Below, piece by piece: positions 8,772-17,994 of a DNA stretch of 64,000 bases. The notes under the pieces were generated by a model that saw only the letters and a list, made by a program, of their open reading frames with translations, searched no databases and was not told where the DNA came from. The DNA comes from Saprospiraceae bacterium (GTDB taxonomy: Bacteria > Bacteroidota > Bacteroidia > Chitinophagales > Saprospiraceae): positions 1 through 64,000 of the forward strand of contig JANQPA010000065.1 of assembly GCA_028285545.1 (NCBI GenBank), read 5' to 3'. How positions within the stretch are numbered: position 1 is the stretch's first letter; every line of letters begins with the position of its first letter. The translations under genes and the position numbers were made by a program.

Positions 8772-9623
8772 TCATCTCCACACTTCTTTGATTTTAAGAG
8801 CGAGGCTTTGATTTTCTGCACTATTTTTAGATGCCAGGCGAGCAAACATCCAATCTGCCAAACGCTTTGGGTCAAGGTTTGCTAATTGAGCTAGATGTTG
8901 GATGGTCTTTTTCGGTTGGGCAGCAAGTCTCGGTTTACAATTTAGCAGATGTTGGGTGAGATCGTAAGTAGGGTCTCCAATATAAGGTTTAAGGTCAATA
9001 ACCAGCCATTCTCTTCGCTGGGCTTGCAAGATATTACCTGCGTGTAGATCAGTAGCTAGGAGGACATTTTGTTGAGTGCTTTCTACTAATTTTTCTTTAA
9101 GCTTACAAGCTTCTTTTGCTAGTTCAGGATTGGCAATATTGGAAAGATTCTCATAGGTTTCTTTATTCCACAGTTCAATCATCTGTGCAAGGGGCCGAAA
9201 TTTTTCTGAGGAATGATCTGAATGCCAGATTTCGGGAAGTAGACTTGTAATAATTTCATCTTGTTTTGATTCTGGAAATTGACTTAATTGTGTTCCAGGC
9301 AGGCATCGTTCTAATAGCATTGTATTGGAAGCCTTGTCAAAATCCAGGAGCCGGACGGCAGGATGACCATTTAGGACTCTCAAACCTTCAATTTCGTGCA
9401 TGGCCTCTTCATGCGGAAGACCGATTTTTAACACGGCTTTTTCACCAACATTGATCACACAAGGAGCGACATATGAACAGCTCGCATTTTCTGTAAATGG
9501 AGATTCTAATTGTAAGTTCCATTTTTTAATGGCCTGTTTGATAAGTGAGGGCAGGCTGTCTACCCAGTTCTGATTTTCAGGGTAATCTTGTCCTAGTTTT
9601 ATCAAAAAATCCGGGATGTGCAT
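8772..9623 (-). CDS. APH(6)-like kinase, possible aminoglycoside phosphotransferase
   Basis: 283 residues resembling the APH(6)/hydroxyurea phosphotransferase family (protein-kinase-like fold). Visible landmarks: AVLKIGLPHEEAMHE with the ATP-binding Lys66 and an acidic helix partner; HPAVRLLDFD and LLERCLPGTQL; catalytic-loop LLATDLHAGNIL with Asp192 and Asn197; and VIDLKPYIGDPTYDL with the metal-binding Asp210. All catalytic residues are present, although the usual HGD is ATD. True substrate unknown: it may be an antibiotic or a metabolite. ATG 9623 is chosen; the frame runs open to 9752 only through a dispersed inverted repeat and that extension has no family character. Confidence 0.75.
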   Translation of the reverse strand: MHIPDFLIKLGQDYPENQNWVDSLPSLIKQAIKKWNLQLESPFTENASCSYVAPCVINVGEKAVLKIGLPHEEAMHEIEGLRVLNGHPAVRLLDFDKASNTMLLERCLPGTQLSQFPESKQDEIITSLLPEIWHSDHSSEKFRPLAQMIELWNKETYENLSNIANPELAKEACKLKEKLVESTQQNVLLATDLHAGNILQAQRREWLVIDLKPYIGDPTYDLTQHLLNCKPRLAAQPKKTIQHLAQLANLDPKRLADWMFARLASKNSAENQSLALKIKEVWR

Positions 9624-9677
9624 GTTGATTAAATTAATCTTATTTCCTGCAAGTATAGCAATAAATTGCATTTTAAC

Positions 9678-9750
9678 GCCGCTGATAAACGCTGAATTAC
9701 ACTGCTTTTCACTTACACTTTTACAGCGTATATCAGTGTTTACCAGTGGC
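9678..9750 (-). terminator. Inverted repeat after CPBP gene, same family as 1795-1865
   Basis: Left arm 9678-9695 (GCCGCTGATAAACGCTGA) pairs with 9733-9750 (three mismatches). It begins 12 bp after the stop codon of the CPBP protease gene and therefore sits where a terminator would. The left arm is identical to that of the repeat at 1796-1813. Confidence 0.6.
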
Positions 9751-9761
9751 AATACTAGCTA

Positions 9762-10622
9762 TTAATTGTAGGACTTTCCCATTATTTTTAATCGCCTCAT
9801 CGACCTTACGAAAAGAAGGATTCCCACTACCAAAATAACACACCAAAGAATAAAATGTAAATCGATTCCTGTTGTGCTAATCGGCACCCTATTAAATTGA
9901 GACCCCAGATCTGACCACCAAAAAGAAAAATTAAAAACATCCATAATGATATGACCAATAATTCCTGGAATTAAAGATCCAGAATAATAAGCCAAAGCGC
10001 CGAATAATGCACTAATGGCAAAAATATGGATGATAATAGGGCCTGACCAAGCTTGATGCAAATGAACCAGAACAAAAACAACAGAAGTAATCACAATAGC
10101 AACTAGCGGGCCATATTTTTTCTCTATTGGTCCTTGCATATAGCCTCTAAATCCAACCTCTTCACAAATACCAGCCACCATAGAAATCATGATTATAACC
10201 AGCCAGGCCATCCATATGGGTACTGTTTGAAGAAAACTGTATTCTGTGAGGAAGTTTTCGGCAGGAAATTGCATTAGACGAAAGGTGACTACCAGGCCAG
10301 ATTGTTCTATCAAAACAATCAATAGTGCTCCTACTATGGCAATAGACCAGGTTTTGCTGGATAAATTGGTTTTTCGAAAATTTTCTCTTCGGAATGCTTT
10401 GGTGCTAACAGGGAATCCACCTCCACTAAAGTATTTGATAAATACCCATAACAAACCAAGCATTAGGATTATAGACCAGGGCATGGGGATAATTGTTGCT
10501 ACTACCTGCCAGCTAACAATGCCCAGTGTGCTTATGACAAAGCCAAGCAAAACTGATCTTAAGATAAGCGGGATTTTTTTCCAGAGGCGTAATAATGGGT
10601 TTCGATTAACTTGTGTTTCCAT
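9762..10622 (-). CDS. CPBP family intramembrane glutamic endopeptidase
   Basis: 286-residue multi-pass membrane protein with about seven or eight hydrophobic segments. The three CPBP (Abi/Rce1-like) motifs are intact: EEVGFR (Glu154, Glu155, Arg159), FVLVHLH (His187/189) and HIIMDVFN (His224). The family cleaves substrates inside or near the membrane; in bacteria roles include bacteriocin self-immunity and protein maturation. No bacteriocin-like gene is adjacent, so the substrate is unknown. It lies between the APH-like gene and a membrane AraC regulator, with a spacer on each side that suggests its own transcript. Confidence 0.87.
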   Translation of the reverse strand: METQVNRNPLLRLWKKIPLILRSVLLGFVISTLGIVSWQVVATIIPMPWSIILMLGLLWVFIKYFSGGGFPVSTKAFRRENFRKTNLSSKTWSIAIVGALLIVLIEQSGLVVTFRLMQFPAENFLTEYSFLQTVPIWMAWLVIIMISMVAGICEEVGFRGYMQGPIEKKYGPLVAIVITSVVFVLVHLHQAWSGPIIIHIFAISALFGALAYYSGSLIPGIIGHIIMDVFNFSFWWSDLGSQFNRVPISTTGIDLHFILWCVILVVGILLFVRSMRRLKIMGKSYN

Positions 10623-10712
10623 TTTTTTGAATTTTGATTTTTAACCAAAACTCAGGACTTAATTAATGGAAGTCGACCGTTTTCAGGAAGACGGACGCTT
10701 ATTTGGTAGTAG

Positions 10713-10748
10713 GTAGTGAGTAATGGGTATTGAGAATTTGACTCAATA
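10713..10748. repeat. Copy of the GAGTAATGGGTATTGAG dispersed repeat
   Basis: 10718-10734 reads GAGTAATGGGTATTGAG; the identical 17-mer occurs on the minus strand at 47968-47984. TATTGAG (10728-10734) can pair with CTCAATA (10742-10748). It is in the spacer downstream of the AraC regulator ending at 10775. Confidence 0.6.
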
Positions 10749-10774
10749 CAGTTTAGAAGCATTAGAAGTTAGTT

Positions 10775-11902
10775 TCAATTATTAAGAGACTTTTTGAATT
10801 CGGAGGGGGTTTGGTGAGTGAGCTTTTTAAACTCTTTATTGAAGGAAGATTTTGAATTGAAACCAGATTGGTACATGGCTTCCAGAATAGTCATTTTTGA
10901 ATCGGATTGTCGAAGTATGTTTTTTACTTCTTCACAGCGATAAGAATTAACGAAGTCGAAAAAGTTTTTATTGAAACCCTGGTTTATGACTTGAGATAAT
11001 ACTTTAGGGCTGGTATTAAGTTGCTCTGCTAAATCCTTAATGGTAAGGCTTGGATTAAGAAAAGCTTTTTCCTTTTCCATAATTTCAATTAACTGGCTCT
11101 TGTATTTGGAAAACTCTTCAGTTTTCAAATTAGAACCGGAATATTTGGCCAATTCATTTTTTTGAATGCCAGAAAAAATTTGAGGTTGATTTAAGGCCTT
11201 TACCAATACTCGATTCACAAAATAAAAGGAAAAAACAAGCAAGACAATGAGAGAACTATAATGAATCAAAGTGTCACCAAAAATTGGAATGATGTTATGA
11301 ATCATGGCAACCAATACAATTATAAAAAAGGCTCGAACCATAAAATTAAGCCAGTCGAGATTGATTTCATCTATAGAAGAAAATTTATGCTTTATAATCT
11401 TTCGGTATCGGGCAATGGTTTTCCAGGAGAACCATAAATATAGAAGCATATGTAAATAGACAACCAGGCTGACAATAAATATTTTGGCTGGGAGATCAAG
11501 CGTGAGAATTTTTGTCAGGGCCTCATTTTGAACTTCCTGGTCTACCAAGAAAAGCATGTAAACTAGATAGGAAGCAAAAGGTAGAAAAGCTAATAGGTGA
11601 ATACCATCTTTCCATTTAAATTGAAAATCACTGTATACTACGCTCTGGACATAGAAGTAAAGTAGAGGGCCATACAAAAAGAAGAAGCTGTCATCGATAA
11701 GATGCATTGCTGCTATAGGAAGCTTAATTCCTGCGATCTGAAGGGTTAGATCAAAAAGATTTAAAGAAAACATTAAAAACACAAAACCTAAAAGAGCATT
11801 GCTTTGCCATTTCCCCTTTTTATGGGTAAATAGATATAATGCAACAAACAAAAACTGGAAGCCACCCAAAAAAGCTAATCCTACACTGAAATAATAACTC
11901 AT
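10775..11902 (-). CDS. AraC family regulator with membrane-embedded N-terminus
   Basis: 375 residues. The N-terminal ~230 residues contain about seven hydrophobic helices (e.g. FSVGLAFLGGFQFLFVALYLF, FIVSLVVYLHMLLYLWFS, SSLIVLLVFSFYFVNRVL). The C-terminal ~110 residues are an AraC DNA-binding domain, with TIKDLAEQLNTSPKVLSQVIN and MTILEAMYQSGFNSKSSFNKEF and the ending HQTPSEFKKS. This membrane-tethered architecture is common in Bacteroidota and presumably senses a signal in or across the membrane. Short spacers of 43 and 22 bp connect it with the TlpA-like and AhpD-like genes upstream, so the three probably share a transcript. Confidence 0.9.
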   Translation of the reverse strand: MSYYFSVGLAFLGGFQFLFVALYLFTHKKGKWQSNALLGFVFLMFSLNLFDLTLQIAGIKLPIAAMHLIDDSFFFLYGPLLYFYVQSVVYSDFQFKWKDGIHLLAFLPFASYLVYMLFLVDQEVQNEALTKILTLDLPAKIFIVSLVVYLHMLLYLWFSWKTIARYRKIIKHKFSSIDEINLDWLNFMVRAFFIIVLVAMIHNIIPIFGDTLIHYSSLIVLLVFSFYFVNRVLVKALNQPQIFSGIQKNELAKYSGSNLKTEEFSKYKSQLIEIMEKEKAFLNPSLTIKDLAEQLNTSPKVLSQVINQGFNKNFFDFVNSYRCEEVKNILRQSDSKMTILEAMYQSGFNSKSSFNKEFKKLTHQTPSEFKKSLNN

Positions 11903-11945
11903 TTTACCTCCATTAATTTGGCTTGCTTAGAGCGTTTTTTGGATT

Positions 11946-12719
11946 TTATTGAATTTGCTCCAATGCTGCAATCATTTTATGGGCTGAAGTTACAATTTTT
12001 CTGATTTTGCCCTCTCGATCAACAATGATATGTGTTGGGTATTCCCTAACATTAAGTACTTGATTCATGAATTTTGTTTGTTTCGGAATCACCGCATAAC
12101 GAAAAGGTTTTTTTTCCAAAAAAAGCTTTAGGGCCTCACTATCATCCTGAGCCATGCTAATGAACAATACATCTTCCTGGCTTTTGTATTTTTTTACCAA
12201 GTTGTTTAATTGGGGAAATTCATATACACAAGCCTGGCAGCCGATAAACCAGGTTTTAAATACCAGGATGTTGCCTTTTGTATTTTCGTTGGTGTATAAT
12301 TGGCCGTTTAAATCGGAAAAACTAAAGGCTGGGAAATCCTGCCCTTCCATGGTGAATTTTTCATAGCTTATGGCTGCCTGATTGGCCATTACCTTTCCAA
12401 AAACTTGTCGGGAAGATTTAGGCAGTTTAAATAATTGATAATAGGTATGGGAAGGGTTCTCCAGTTTTAATGGAATATAATCTCCTGTAATTAATTTTTG
12501 CAAAAAACGCCCCTTTTTAAGCACCTTATTATTGACATCAAGAGCGATAAAATCATCTGAAGAGAAATCAATATCGCGATGGTAGTAGGTCCACCATTTT
12601 TTAAAATCATTTTCAAAACTATCCATGCTGACATTAGGTTGACCATAATCGGTTTTTTCCGAACAAGAAATTAAAACCAGCATCAATAACAGCATCAAAC
12701 CAAAGAGTGAGTTTTTCAT
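11946..12719 (-). CDS. TlpA-like thioredoxin-fold lipoprotein
   Basis: 257 residues with a lipobox (LVLISC, Cys19), so probably anchored outside the inner membrane. A thioredoxin-like domain covers about residues 125-257: GNILVFKTWFIGCQACVYEFPQL carries the active-site CQAC (Cys161/Cys164), and EYPTHIIVDREGKI carries the cis-proline region (YPT). This fits thiol-disulfide exchange or reductant delivery in the periplasm. Its own N-terminal ~120 residues are not recognised. It lies 22 bp downstream of an AhpD-like gene, suggesting a shared redox function. Confidence 0.82.
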   Translation of the reverse strand: MKNSLFGLMLLLMLVLISCSEKTDYGQPNVSMDSFENDFKKWWTYYHRDIDFSSDDFIALDVNNKVLKKGRFLQKLITGDYIPLKLENPSHTYYQLFKLPKSSRQVFGKVMANQAAISYEKFTMEGQDFPAFSFSDLNGQLYTNENTKGNILVFKTWFIGCQACVYEFPQLNNLVKKYKSQEDVLFISMAQDDSEALKLFLEKKPFRYAVIPKQTKFMNQVLNVREYPTHIIVDREGKIRKIVTSAHKMIAALEQIQ

Positions 12720-12741
12720 TCGTTTAAAAAAGATTTATTCC

Positions 12742-13347
12742 TTAAGAATGGCTCCAATTGCCAGGGTCATCGCTATCATTGGGAGAGAGTCCGAGAATAT
12801 CTCCCACAGTATCTACTCCTAACCCTACAACCGATCGATTTACATAATTAAAATAGCTGACAACCTGATTGATCTCCAATATTTCTCCTTCATTAAATCC
12901 AGCCTGTTTCAAAACCTCAATATCAGTTTTTGTAATACTAGGATGATCCAAAGTGAGCTTTTTGGCGTATTGGCAACCTGCCAATTCTCTGCCTTCAAAA
13001 TAATCTTCTAGTTTATCTGCTTGTACTGTCTGGTAAAACTGTTGGGCTCGTGGATCGTCATTTACTAGGCGATGGAATCCCGCATAATGGTGCTCAAAAC
13101 AATAGTCACATTTATTGAGATGGCTTACATATACTCCTAAAGCTTCCAGATACCATTTTGGAAGCTCGTTATTGGAACTATGTAAGACGCTTTTATAGAG
13201 GGTCATGTGCCCCACCAATGTATGAGGACGCAAACTGTGGATCAGCAATACATTGTCAATGTTATTATTGGGCCCTTTTACTCGATCATATATTTTTTTG
13301 AGCCGAGGGCCGGCCTCTTCGTAATTAATGGTTTTTATCCAACTCAT
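12742..13347 (-). CDS. Carboxymuconolactone decarboxylase/AhpD-like protein
   Basis: 201 residues, all-helical CMD/AhpD-like. The motif CDYCFEHH (Cys80, Cys83, His86/87) is the redox-active CxxC with flanking His of peroxidase-related enzymes, following an EALGVYVSHLN helix. The C-terminal helix (FNEGEILEINQVVSYFNYVNR) fits uncharacterised peroxidase-related members, which are longer than minimal AhpD. The likely role is thiol-dependent peroxide reduction in the cytoplasm. It appears to be first in a unit with the TlpA-like lipoprotein and the membrane AraC regulator. Confidence 0.85.
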   Translation of the reverse strand: MSWIKTINYEEAGPRLKKIYDRVKGPNNNIDNVLLIHSLRPHTLVGHMTLYKSVLHSSNNELPKWYLEALGVYVSHLNKCDYCFEHHYAGFHRLVNDDPRAQQFYQTVQADKLEDYFEGRELAGCQYAKKLTLDHPSITKTDIEVLKQAGFNEGEILEINQVVSYFNYVNRSVVGLGVDTVGDILGLSPNDSDDPGNWSHS

Positions 13348-13529
13348 GTCTTATTGGTTTAGAAGAAAATCTGTGTACTGGTATAGTACATTTCTGTTTG
13401 AAGAAAAAATAGACAAATCTATTCAAAACGCCAACTACCATGACTTGAATGAATTTGAATCATATTGAACAGAGGCATTTTTATTTTATCCAAAATATAA
13501 GTTCAAATTGATGAGCAAAATGAAAAAAT

Positions 13530-14636
13530 ATGAATCCGAAAATCACCATTTTGCTCCTCTGTACATTCGCAAGTACTATGGTTTGGGGGCAGGAAATCAT
13601 CCCTTTGGATACCTCACATTGGCGAACCAGTAGGCAGGGCTCCTTTGTCGTTGAAAATTATAAAGGGAAAAACGCAGTTTATATCAAAGGAGGGTCTATA
13701 ACGCTGAAAAACCGCACATTCCTAAATGGAACTATTGAATTTGATGTTTTCCTTAAGGAGGAACAAGCTTTTCCAGGAGTATACTTCCGTGCCGTAGGCC
13801 GAGATGCTGAACAGTTTTTCTTACGCCCACATCTTTCAGGAAAGCCAGATGCCAATCAGGCTGCTCCCCTGATTAAAGGGATAACTCCCTGGCAGCTTTA
13901 TTTTGGCCCTAGATATTCTTTTCCATATAAATACAAATATGATGATTGGACACATGTGAAAGTGGTTGTCAATGGTGATCGGGCGCAGGCTTTTCTGGAC
14001 CATTCAGAAAAACCCCACTTATCCTGGGATTTATATCATCCTGCCCAAGAAGGAGGCCTTGTCATCCGTGGAGGTGGTGCCTCTGGAATGCATATAGCCG
14101 ATGTTATAGTCGATGAAAATGCTAGCGAATTAATCGATTTTAAAACTATCGAAAGAAAACCTATTGAAGGCTTAGTTAGGGAATGGGAAGTCTCTGATAT
14201 GTTTGAAGAAAAATTATTGGCAGATCCCGCTAATCTTGCTCCCACTATTGAAAATAGAAAATGGGGAAGAAAAATCCAGGTGGAAGAAGGTACGGCTGCC
14301 AATATCTCAAGAGTGCAAACATTGTATGATGGCACTCCAGGTGAAACGGTCTTTGCAAGAATCAATATCACCTCCGATAGAGATCAAATTAAACTTTTCC
14401 ACTTCGGATATAGTGATAGAGTGGTTGCCATTTTGAATGGAAAAGCCATTTACAAAGGCCAAAACCAATGGCGTTCTCGTGATTATCGATACCTCGGTAC
14501 AGTAGGACTGTTTGATGCAGTCTACCTTAATTTGAAAAGAGGAGATAATACCTTGCTAATGGCCGTATCCGAAAATTTTGGCGGCTGGCTAATTACCGGA
14601 AAATTTGAAGATGAATCCGGAATAAAGATAAAATGA
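13530..14636 (+). CDS. Secreted concanavalin/LamG-fold protein
   Basis: 368 residues with a cleavable signal peptide ending at VWGQ. Residues ~20-200 form a beta-sandwich resembling the DUF1080/3-keto-disaccharide hydrolase or LamG class: GTIEFDVFLKEEQAFPGVYFR, DWTHVKVVVNGDRAQAFLD and a terminal GGLVIRGGG/HIADVIVDE strand pair. Residues ~240-368 look like a second beta domain (LFHFGYSDRVVAILNGKAIY, GLFDAVYLNLKRGDNTLLMAV), similar to galactose-binding-like modules. A sugar-binding or hydrolytic role outside the cytoplasm is inferred; no catalytic residues can be named. It is convergent with the SDR gene downstream. Confidence 0.65.
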   Translation: MNPKITILLLCTFASTMVWGQEIIPLDTSHWRTSRQGSFVVENYKGKNAVYIKGGSITLKNRTFLNGTIEFDVFLKEEQAFPGVYFRAVGRDAEQFFLRPHLSGKPDANQAAPLIKGITPWQLYFGPRYSFPYKYKYDDWTHVKVVVNGDRAQAFLDHSEKPHLSWDLYHPAQEGGLVIRGGGASGMHIADVIVDENASELIDFKTIERKPIEGLVREWEVSDMFEEKLLADPANLAPTIENRKWGRKIQVEEGTAANISRVQTLYDGTPGETVFARINITSDRDQIKLFHFGYSDRVVAILNGKAIYKGQNQWRSRDYRYLGTVGLFDAVYLNLKRGDNTLLMAVSENFGGWLITGKFEDESGIKIK

Positions 14637-14658
14637 GTCGGAAATTATGTTAGTTTAG

Positions 14659-14681
14659 AGAGATGTCTTTTGGGCATCTCT
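14659..14681. terminator. Small hairpin between convergent genes
   Basis: AGAGATG (14659-14665) pairs with CATCTCT (14675-14681) around a 9-nt loop. It lies between the plus-strand gene ending at 14636 and the minus-strand gene ending at 14702, so it could end transcription in both directions. Confidence 0.5.
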
Positions 14682-14701
14682 TACTATATATAGCTGGTTG
14701 T

Positions 14702-15520
14702 TTATAGAGCATGCCCTCCTGAAACTTTAATAACCTGCCCTGTCACAAATGAAGCTTGTTCTGATGCTAAAAACAAGGTAAAGTCTGCAATGTCTTTAGG
14801 GTATCCCAATCTTTTAACAGGGATATCCGGTATTATCTTTTCTGCTAAATCTTCACTTATCCATCCCGTTTGAATAGGCCCTGGTGCAATGGTGTTTACG
14901 GTGATGCCATAAGTTCCCAATTCTACCGCCAAACTTCTGGTATAGGCTTCCATGGCAGCCTTGCTGGCACCATAGGAAATTTGACTTGGGAAAATCTGAG
15001 CACTATCTGTACTTATATTTATTATCCTGCCTTGCTTTTGGCCCTTGGCAATAAACCGTTTTGCGAAGGCACTAATTAACAGTATGGCCGCCTTAGTGTT
15101 GACTGTAAAATGTCTTTCAATGGTCAATGCCTGAGTAGTAAGGATGGTATCCGGCAACTCACAATGAGCTGCATTGTTTATTAAAATACTAACAGGGCCC
15201 AGGTTTTCTTCAGCAAAACGAATAATCTTTTCTGGCGATTGACTATCAGATAAGTCAGCTTCAAAAATTTCTGCTATTCCTCCTGCCTGGTTTATCTGCT
15301 TTTTTAATGAATTAGCTTCTTGTAGGCGTTTGTTTGCATTTTCTTTGATGGCACTCCCTTCAAAATGCACCTCTTCTTCCGGAGAGAAAGATGGATCTCC
15401 CAAATAATGGATTAGAATGATTACTCCCTGTTTGGCCAGAGATAATGCAATTTCTTTTCCAATACCATAATTAGCTCCGGTAATTACGGCCACTTTATTT
15501 TTTATACCCAGATTAATCAT
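14702..15520 (-). CDS. Short-chain dehydrogenase/reductase (SDR)
   Basis: 272 residues, classical SDR: nucleotide-binding TGANYGIG (residues 14-21), NNAA (115-118), catalytic Ser at about 170 (INIST), Tyr183 and Lys187 in YGASKAA, then PGPIQTGW and a C-terminal SFVTGQVIKVSGG strand. It should reduce or oxidise an alcohol or carbonyl using NAD(P)H in the cytoplasm. A stretch of ~30 residues after strand beta-2 (around 42-72) is longer than in minimal SDRs. The substrate is unknown. It is divergent from the PSD1 operon with a 135-bp shared upstream region. Confidence 0.9.
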   Translation of the reverse strand: MINLGIKNKVAVITGANYGIGKEIALSLAKQGVIILIHYLGDPSFSPEEEVHFEGSAIKENANKRLQEANSLKKQINQAGGIAEIFEADLSDSQSPEKIIRFAEENLGPVSILINNAAHCELPDTILTTQALTIERHFTVNTKAAILLISAFAKRFIAKGQKQGRIINISTDSAQIFPSQISYGASKAAMEAYTRSLAVELGTYGITVNTIAPGPIQTGWISEDLAEKIIPDIPVKRLGYPKDIADFTLFLASEQASFVTGQVIKVSGGHAL

Positions 15521-15655
15521 AATAAAATCATTAAAGAAGATAAATGATCCTCTTTCATTTGAAGGAATAGGGAATGGTAATAAAATGAAAACCTAAATCA
15601 AACAGAAATCATTCCCTAACTTAATAAACAAGTTGAATTTTGTAAATTCGATTCG

Positions 15656-17992
15656 ATGAAAACCTATCTAAAATATGGGATTAGTATTAGCTTAATGTTA
15701 TTCATCGGTTTGATGGCCTGTATGCATACAGATACGGAATCTAGTTCCCATCAAGGGTTAACTAAAAAGGACCTTCCAAATAGAATTGATTTCAACCTTC
15801 ACATTAAGCCCATTCTTTCGGATCGTTGCTTTAAATGCCATGGGCCGGATGAGTCAAAAGTGGAAGCGGGATTGGCTTTTCATACTAAAGAAGCCGCTTT
15901 TGTAGCACTGGGCGAAAACGCAGATCGATTTGCAATTGTACCAGGAGATGCTCAAGCAAGCCACTTATTACAAAGGATTTATTCGGACGACTCTGACCAA
16001 ATGATGCCTCCACCTGAAAGCAACCTTAGTTTGACCGAATATGAAAAAGAATTACTAAAACAATGGATTGTTCAGGGTGCTGAATGGAAGGAACATTGGG
16101 CTTTTCTTGTGCCTGTTCAGCCTGAGATCCCCAAAGTAGAGGCTAGTTTTAATGCCAATAATGAGATAGATCATTTTATTTTTTCGAAACTGAGTGAGCA
16201 AAACCTAAACCCTTCAGAACCTGCTTCTCCCGAAAAATTGATTAGAAGGTTGAGTTTTGATTTGCGAGGTTTGCCGCCTGAGCTGGAAGATATTCAATCC
16301 TTTCAAGAAAATCCTTCCGAGGATAATTACCAAAGAATTGTTGAAAAATACCTGGACTCCTGGGCTCATGCTGAGCGGATGTGTAATGAATGGCTTGACT
16401 TGGCAAGATATGCGGATACTCATGGTTATCAGGATGATTTGGAACGCATCATGTGGCCCTGGCGAGATTGGGTACTTCATGCTTTTAAAAAAAATATGCC
16501 TTATGATCAATTTGTGACCTGGCAGTTGGCTGGAGATCTATTGCCGGATGCTACTAAAGAACAAATCATTGCTACGGCTTTTAATAGAAATCATAAAATT
16601 ACCCAGGAAGGAGGAGTGATTTCTGAAGAATATCGTTTGGAATATGTTACGGACAGGACCAATACTTTTGGGGCCGCCTTTTTGGGCCTTACTTTCGAGT
16701 GCGCTAAATGTCATGATCATAAATACGATCCTATTAGTCAAAGGGAGTATTTCCAAGTATTTGGCTATTTTAATAATGTTGATGAAGTAGGGCTGATTGA
16801 ACCTTATGGAGCCATACCTGAGCCCTATATTACATTAAGTGACAAAGAAATGGAGGAAACCCTCCATTTTATCAATAATCTTGATTCTCTAAAAGAAATT
16901 CCTTTGATGGTCATGAAGGATTTGGAAAAGCCCAGAAAAACCCACATTCTCAATCGAGGGCTTTATGACCAACCTCAAGAAGAAGTCGAACCTCAAACAC
17001 CAACCTTTGGCATTTTAGAAACTACCAATTACGATAAAACCCGCAAAGGTTTAGCTCAATGGCTTTTTAATGAGAAAAATCCGCTTACAGCTAGAGTGGT
17101 CGTCAATCGATTGTGGCAACAGATTTTTGGAAGAGGAATTGTCAGTACAGTAAATGATTTTGGCAATCAGGGGGCTTTACCCACGCATCCTGAACTTCTG
17201 GATTTTTTAGCAATTAAGCTAATGGAAGAAGGATGGGATGTACGTAAGATGATAAAATACATGGTCAGCTCATCTACTTATCGTCAATCAAGTAAGGCCA
17301 GCCCTCAACTTTTGGAAAAAGATCCCGAAAATAAGTGGTTGGCCAGGATTAGCTCTACTCGCTTGTCTGCTGAAATGATCCGTGATCATGCCTTAAGTAT
17401 ATCAGGTTTAATGGTTTCTGAGATCGGAGGACCAAGTGTCAAACCTTACCAGCCCGAAGGACTTTGGAATGAGGTGACGGGGGGCGGAGGAGGAACGACT
17501 GCCAAGTATGTCCAGGATGAGGGCAGTAAAAATTATCGGAGGAGCATGTATACTTTTTGGAAGCGAACGGTTCCTCCACCTAATATGATCACTTTTGATG
17601 CCCCTTCCCGAGATTTATGTACCGTAAAACGGGAAACAACCAGCACTCCCCTTCAAGCACTGGTTTTAATGAATGATCCACAGTTTTTGGAAACTTCCAG
17701 GGCTTTGGCTATTCGTGCGCTTGAAGAAAAGGAGGGTAAACCTTCTGAAGCCATCCAGTTTATGTTTAAGCTGGCCACTTCCCGATCAGCAGATAAAGAA
17801 GAATTGACTGTTTTAGTAGGCTTATTTGAAGAAGAGAGAAACAACTTTGAAGCCCATCCTGAAGAATTAGATGATTTTTTAGGGACTCAAAGTATAGCTA
17901 AGGCAAATGCAAAAGAACAAAGCACTTTAGCGGCAATGATTTATCTGGCCAACACCATTTTTAACCTGGATGAAACCATCAGAAAAGGATAA
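15656..17992 (+). CDS. PSCyt1-DUF1549-DUF1553 lipoprotein (planctomycete-type cytochrome)
   Basis: 778 residues. Lipoprotein signal ending FIGLMAC (Cys22). The PSCyt1 cytochrome-like domain has CFKCH (Cys58, Cys61, His62) with the typical [11 protein letters not shown] and QMMPPPES segments; DUF1549 (PSCyt2) follows around 160-370 with [11 protein letters not shown] and a second CAKCH (349-353), then [16 protein letters not shown]1553 (PSD1) occupies about 470-750 with [26 protein letters not shown] and [14 protein letters not shown]. Family function is unresolved; electron transfer coupled to degradation of complex substrates is a common proposal. It is first of five plus-strand genes and is followed after 2 bp by its usual partner DUF1501. 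Confidence 0.9.
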   Translation: MKTYLKYGISISLMLFIGLMACMHTDTESSSHQGLTKKDLPNRIDFNLHIKPILSDRCFKCHGPDESKVEAGLAFHTKEAAFVALGENADRFAIVPGDAQASHLLQRIYSDDSDQMMPPPESNLSLTEYEKELLKQWIVQGAEWKEHWAFLVPVQPEIPKVEASFNANNEIDHFIFSKLSEQNLNPSEPASPEKLIRRLSFDLRGLPPELEDIQSFQENPSEDNYQRIVEKYLDSWAHAERMCNEWLDLARYADTHGYQDDLERIMWPWRDWVLHAFKKNMPYDQFVTWQLAGDLLPDATKEQIIATAFNRNHKITQEGGVISEEYRLEYVTDRTNTFGAAFLGLTFECAKCHDHKYDPISQREYFQVFGYFNNVDEVGLIEPYGAIPEPYITLSDKEMEETLHFINNLDSLKEIPLMVMKDLEKPRKTHILNRGLYDQPQEEVEPQTPTFGILETTNYDKTRKGLAQWLFNEKNPLTARVVVNRLWQQIFGRGIVSTVNDFGNQGALPTHPELLDFLAIKLMEEGWDVRKMIKYMVSSSTYRQSSKASPQLLEKDPENKWLARISSTRLSAEMIRDHALSISGLMVSEIGGPSVKPYQPEGLWNEVTGGGGGTTAKYVQDEGSKNYRRSMYTFWKRTVPPPNMITFDAPSRDLCTVKRETTSTPLQALVLMNDPQFLETSRALAIRALEEKEGKPSEAIQFMFKLATSRSADKEELTVLVGLFEEERNNFEAHPEELDDFLGTQSIAKANAKEQSTLAAMIYLANTIFNLDETIRKG

Positions 17993-17994
17993 CT

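Noticed and set aside
9624-9752. N-terminal extension of the APH-like kinase
   Set aside because: It reads through the dispersed inverted repeat at 9678-9750 and has no resemblance to the family; ATG 9623 gives the expected start.
10246-10644. 132-codon open frame on the plus strand
   Set aside because: Antisense to the CPBP protease gene, whose three catalytic motifs establish the real strand.
13348-13529. Bacteroidota-type promoter (TTG and TAnnTTTG)
   Set aside because: Near matches exist here and in several other spacers, but none has both boxes at proper spacing, so no promoter is claimed.
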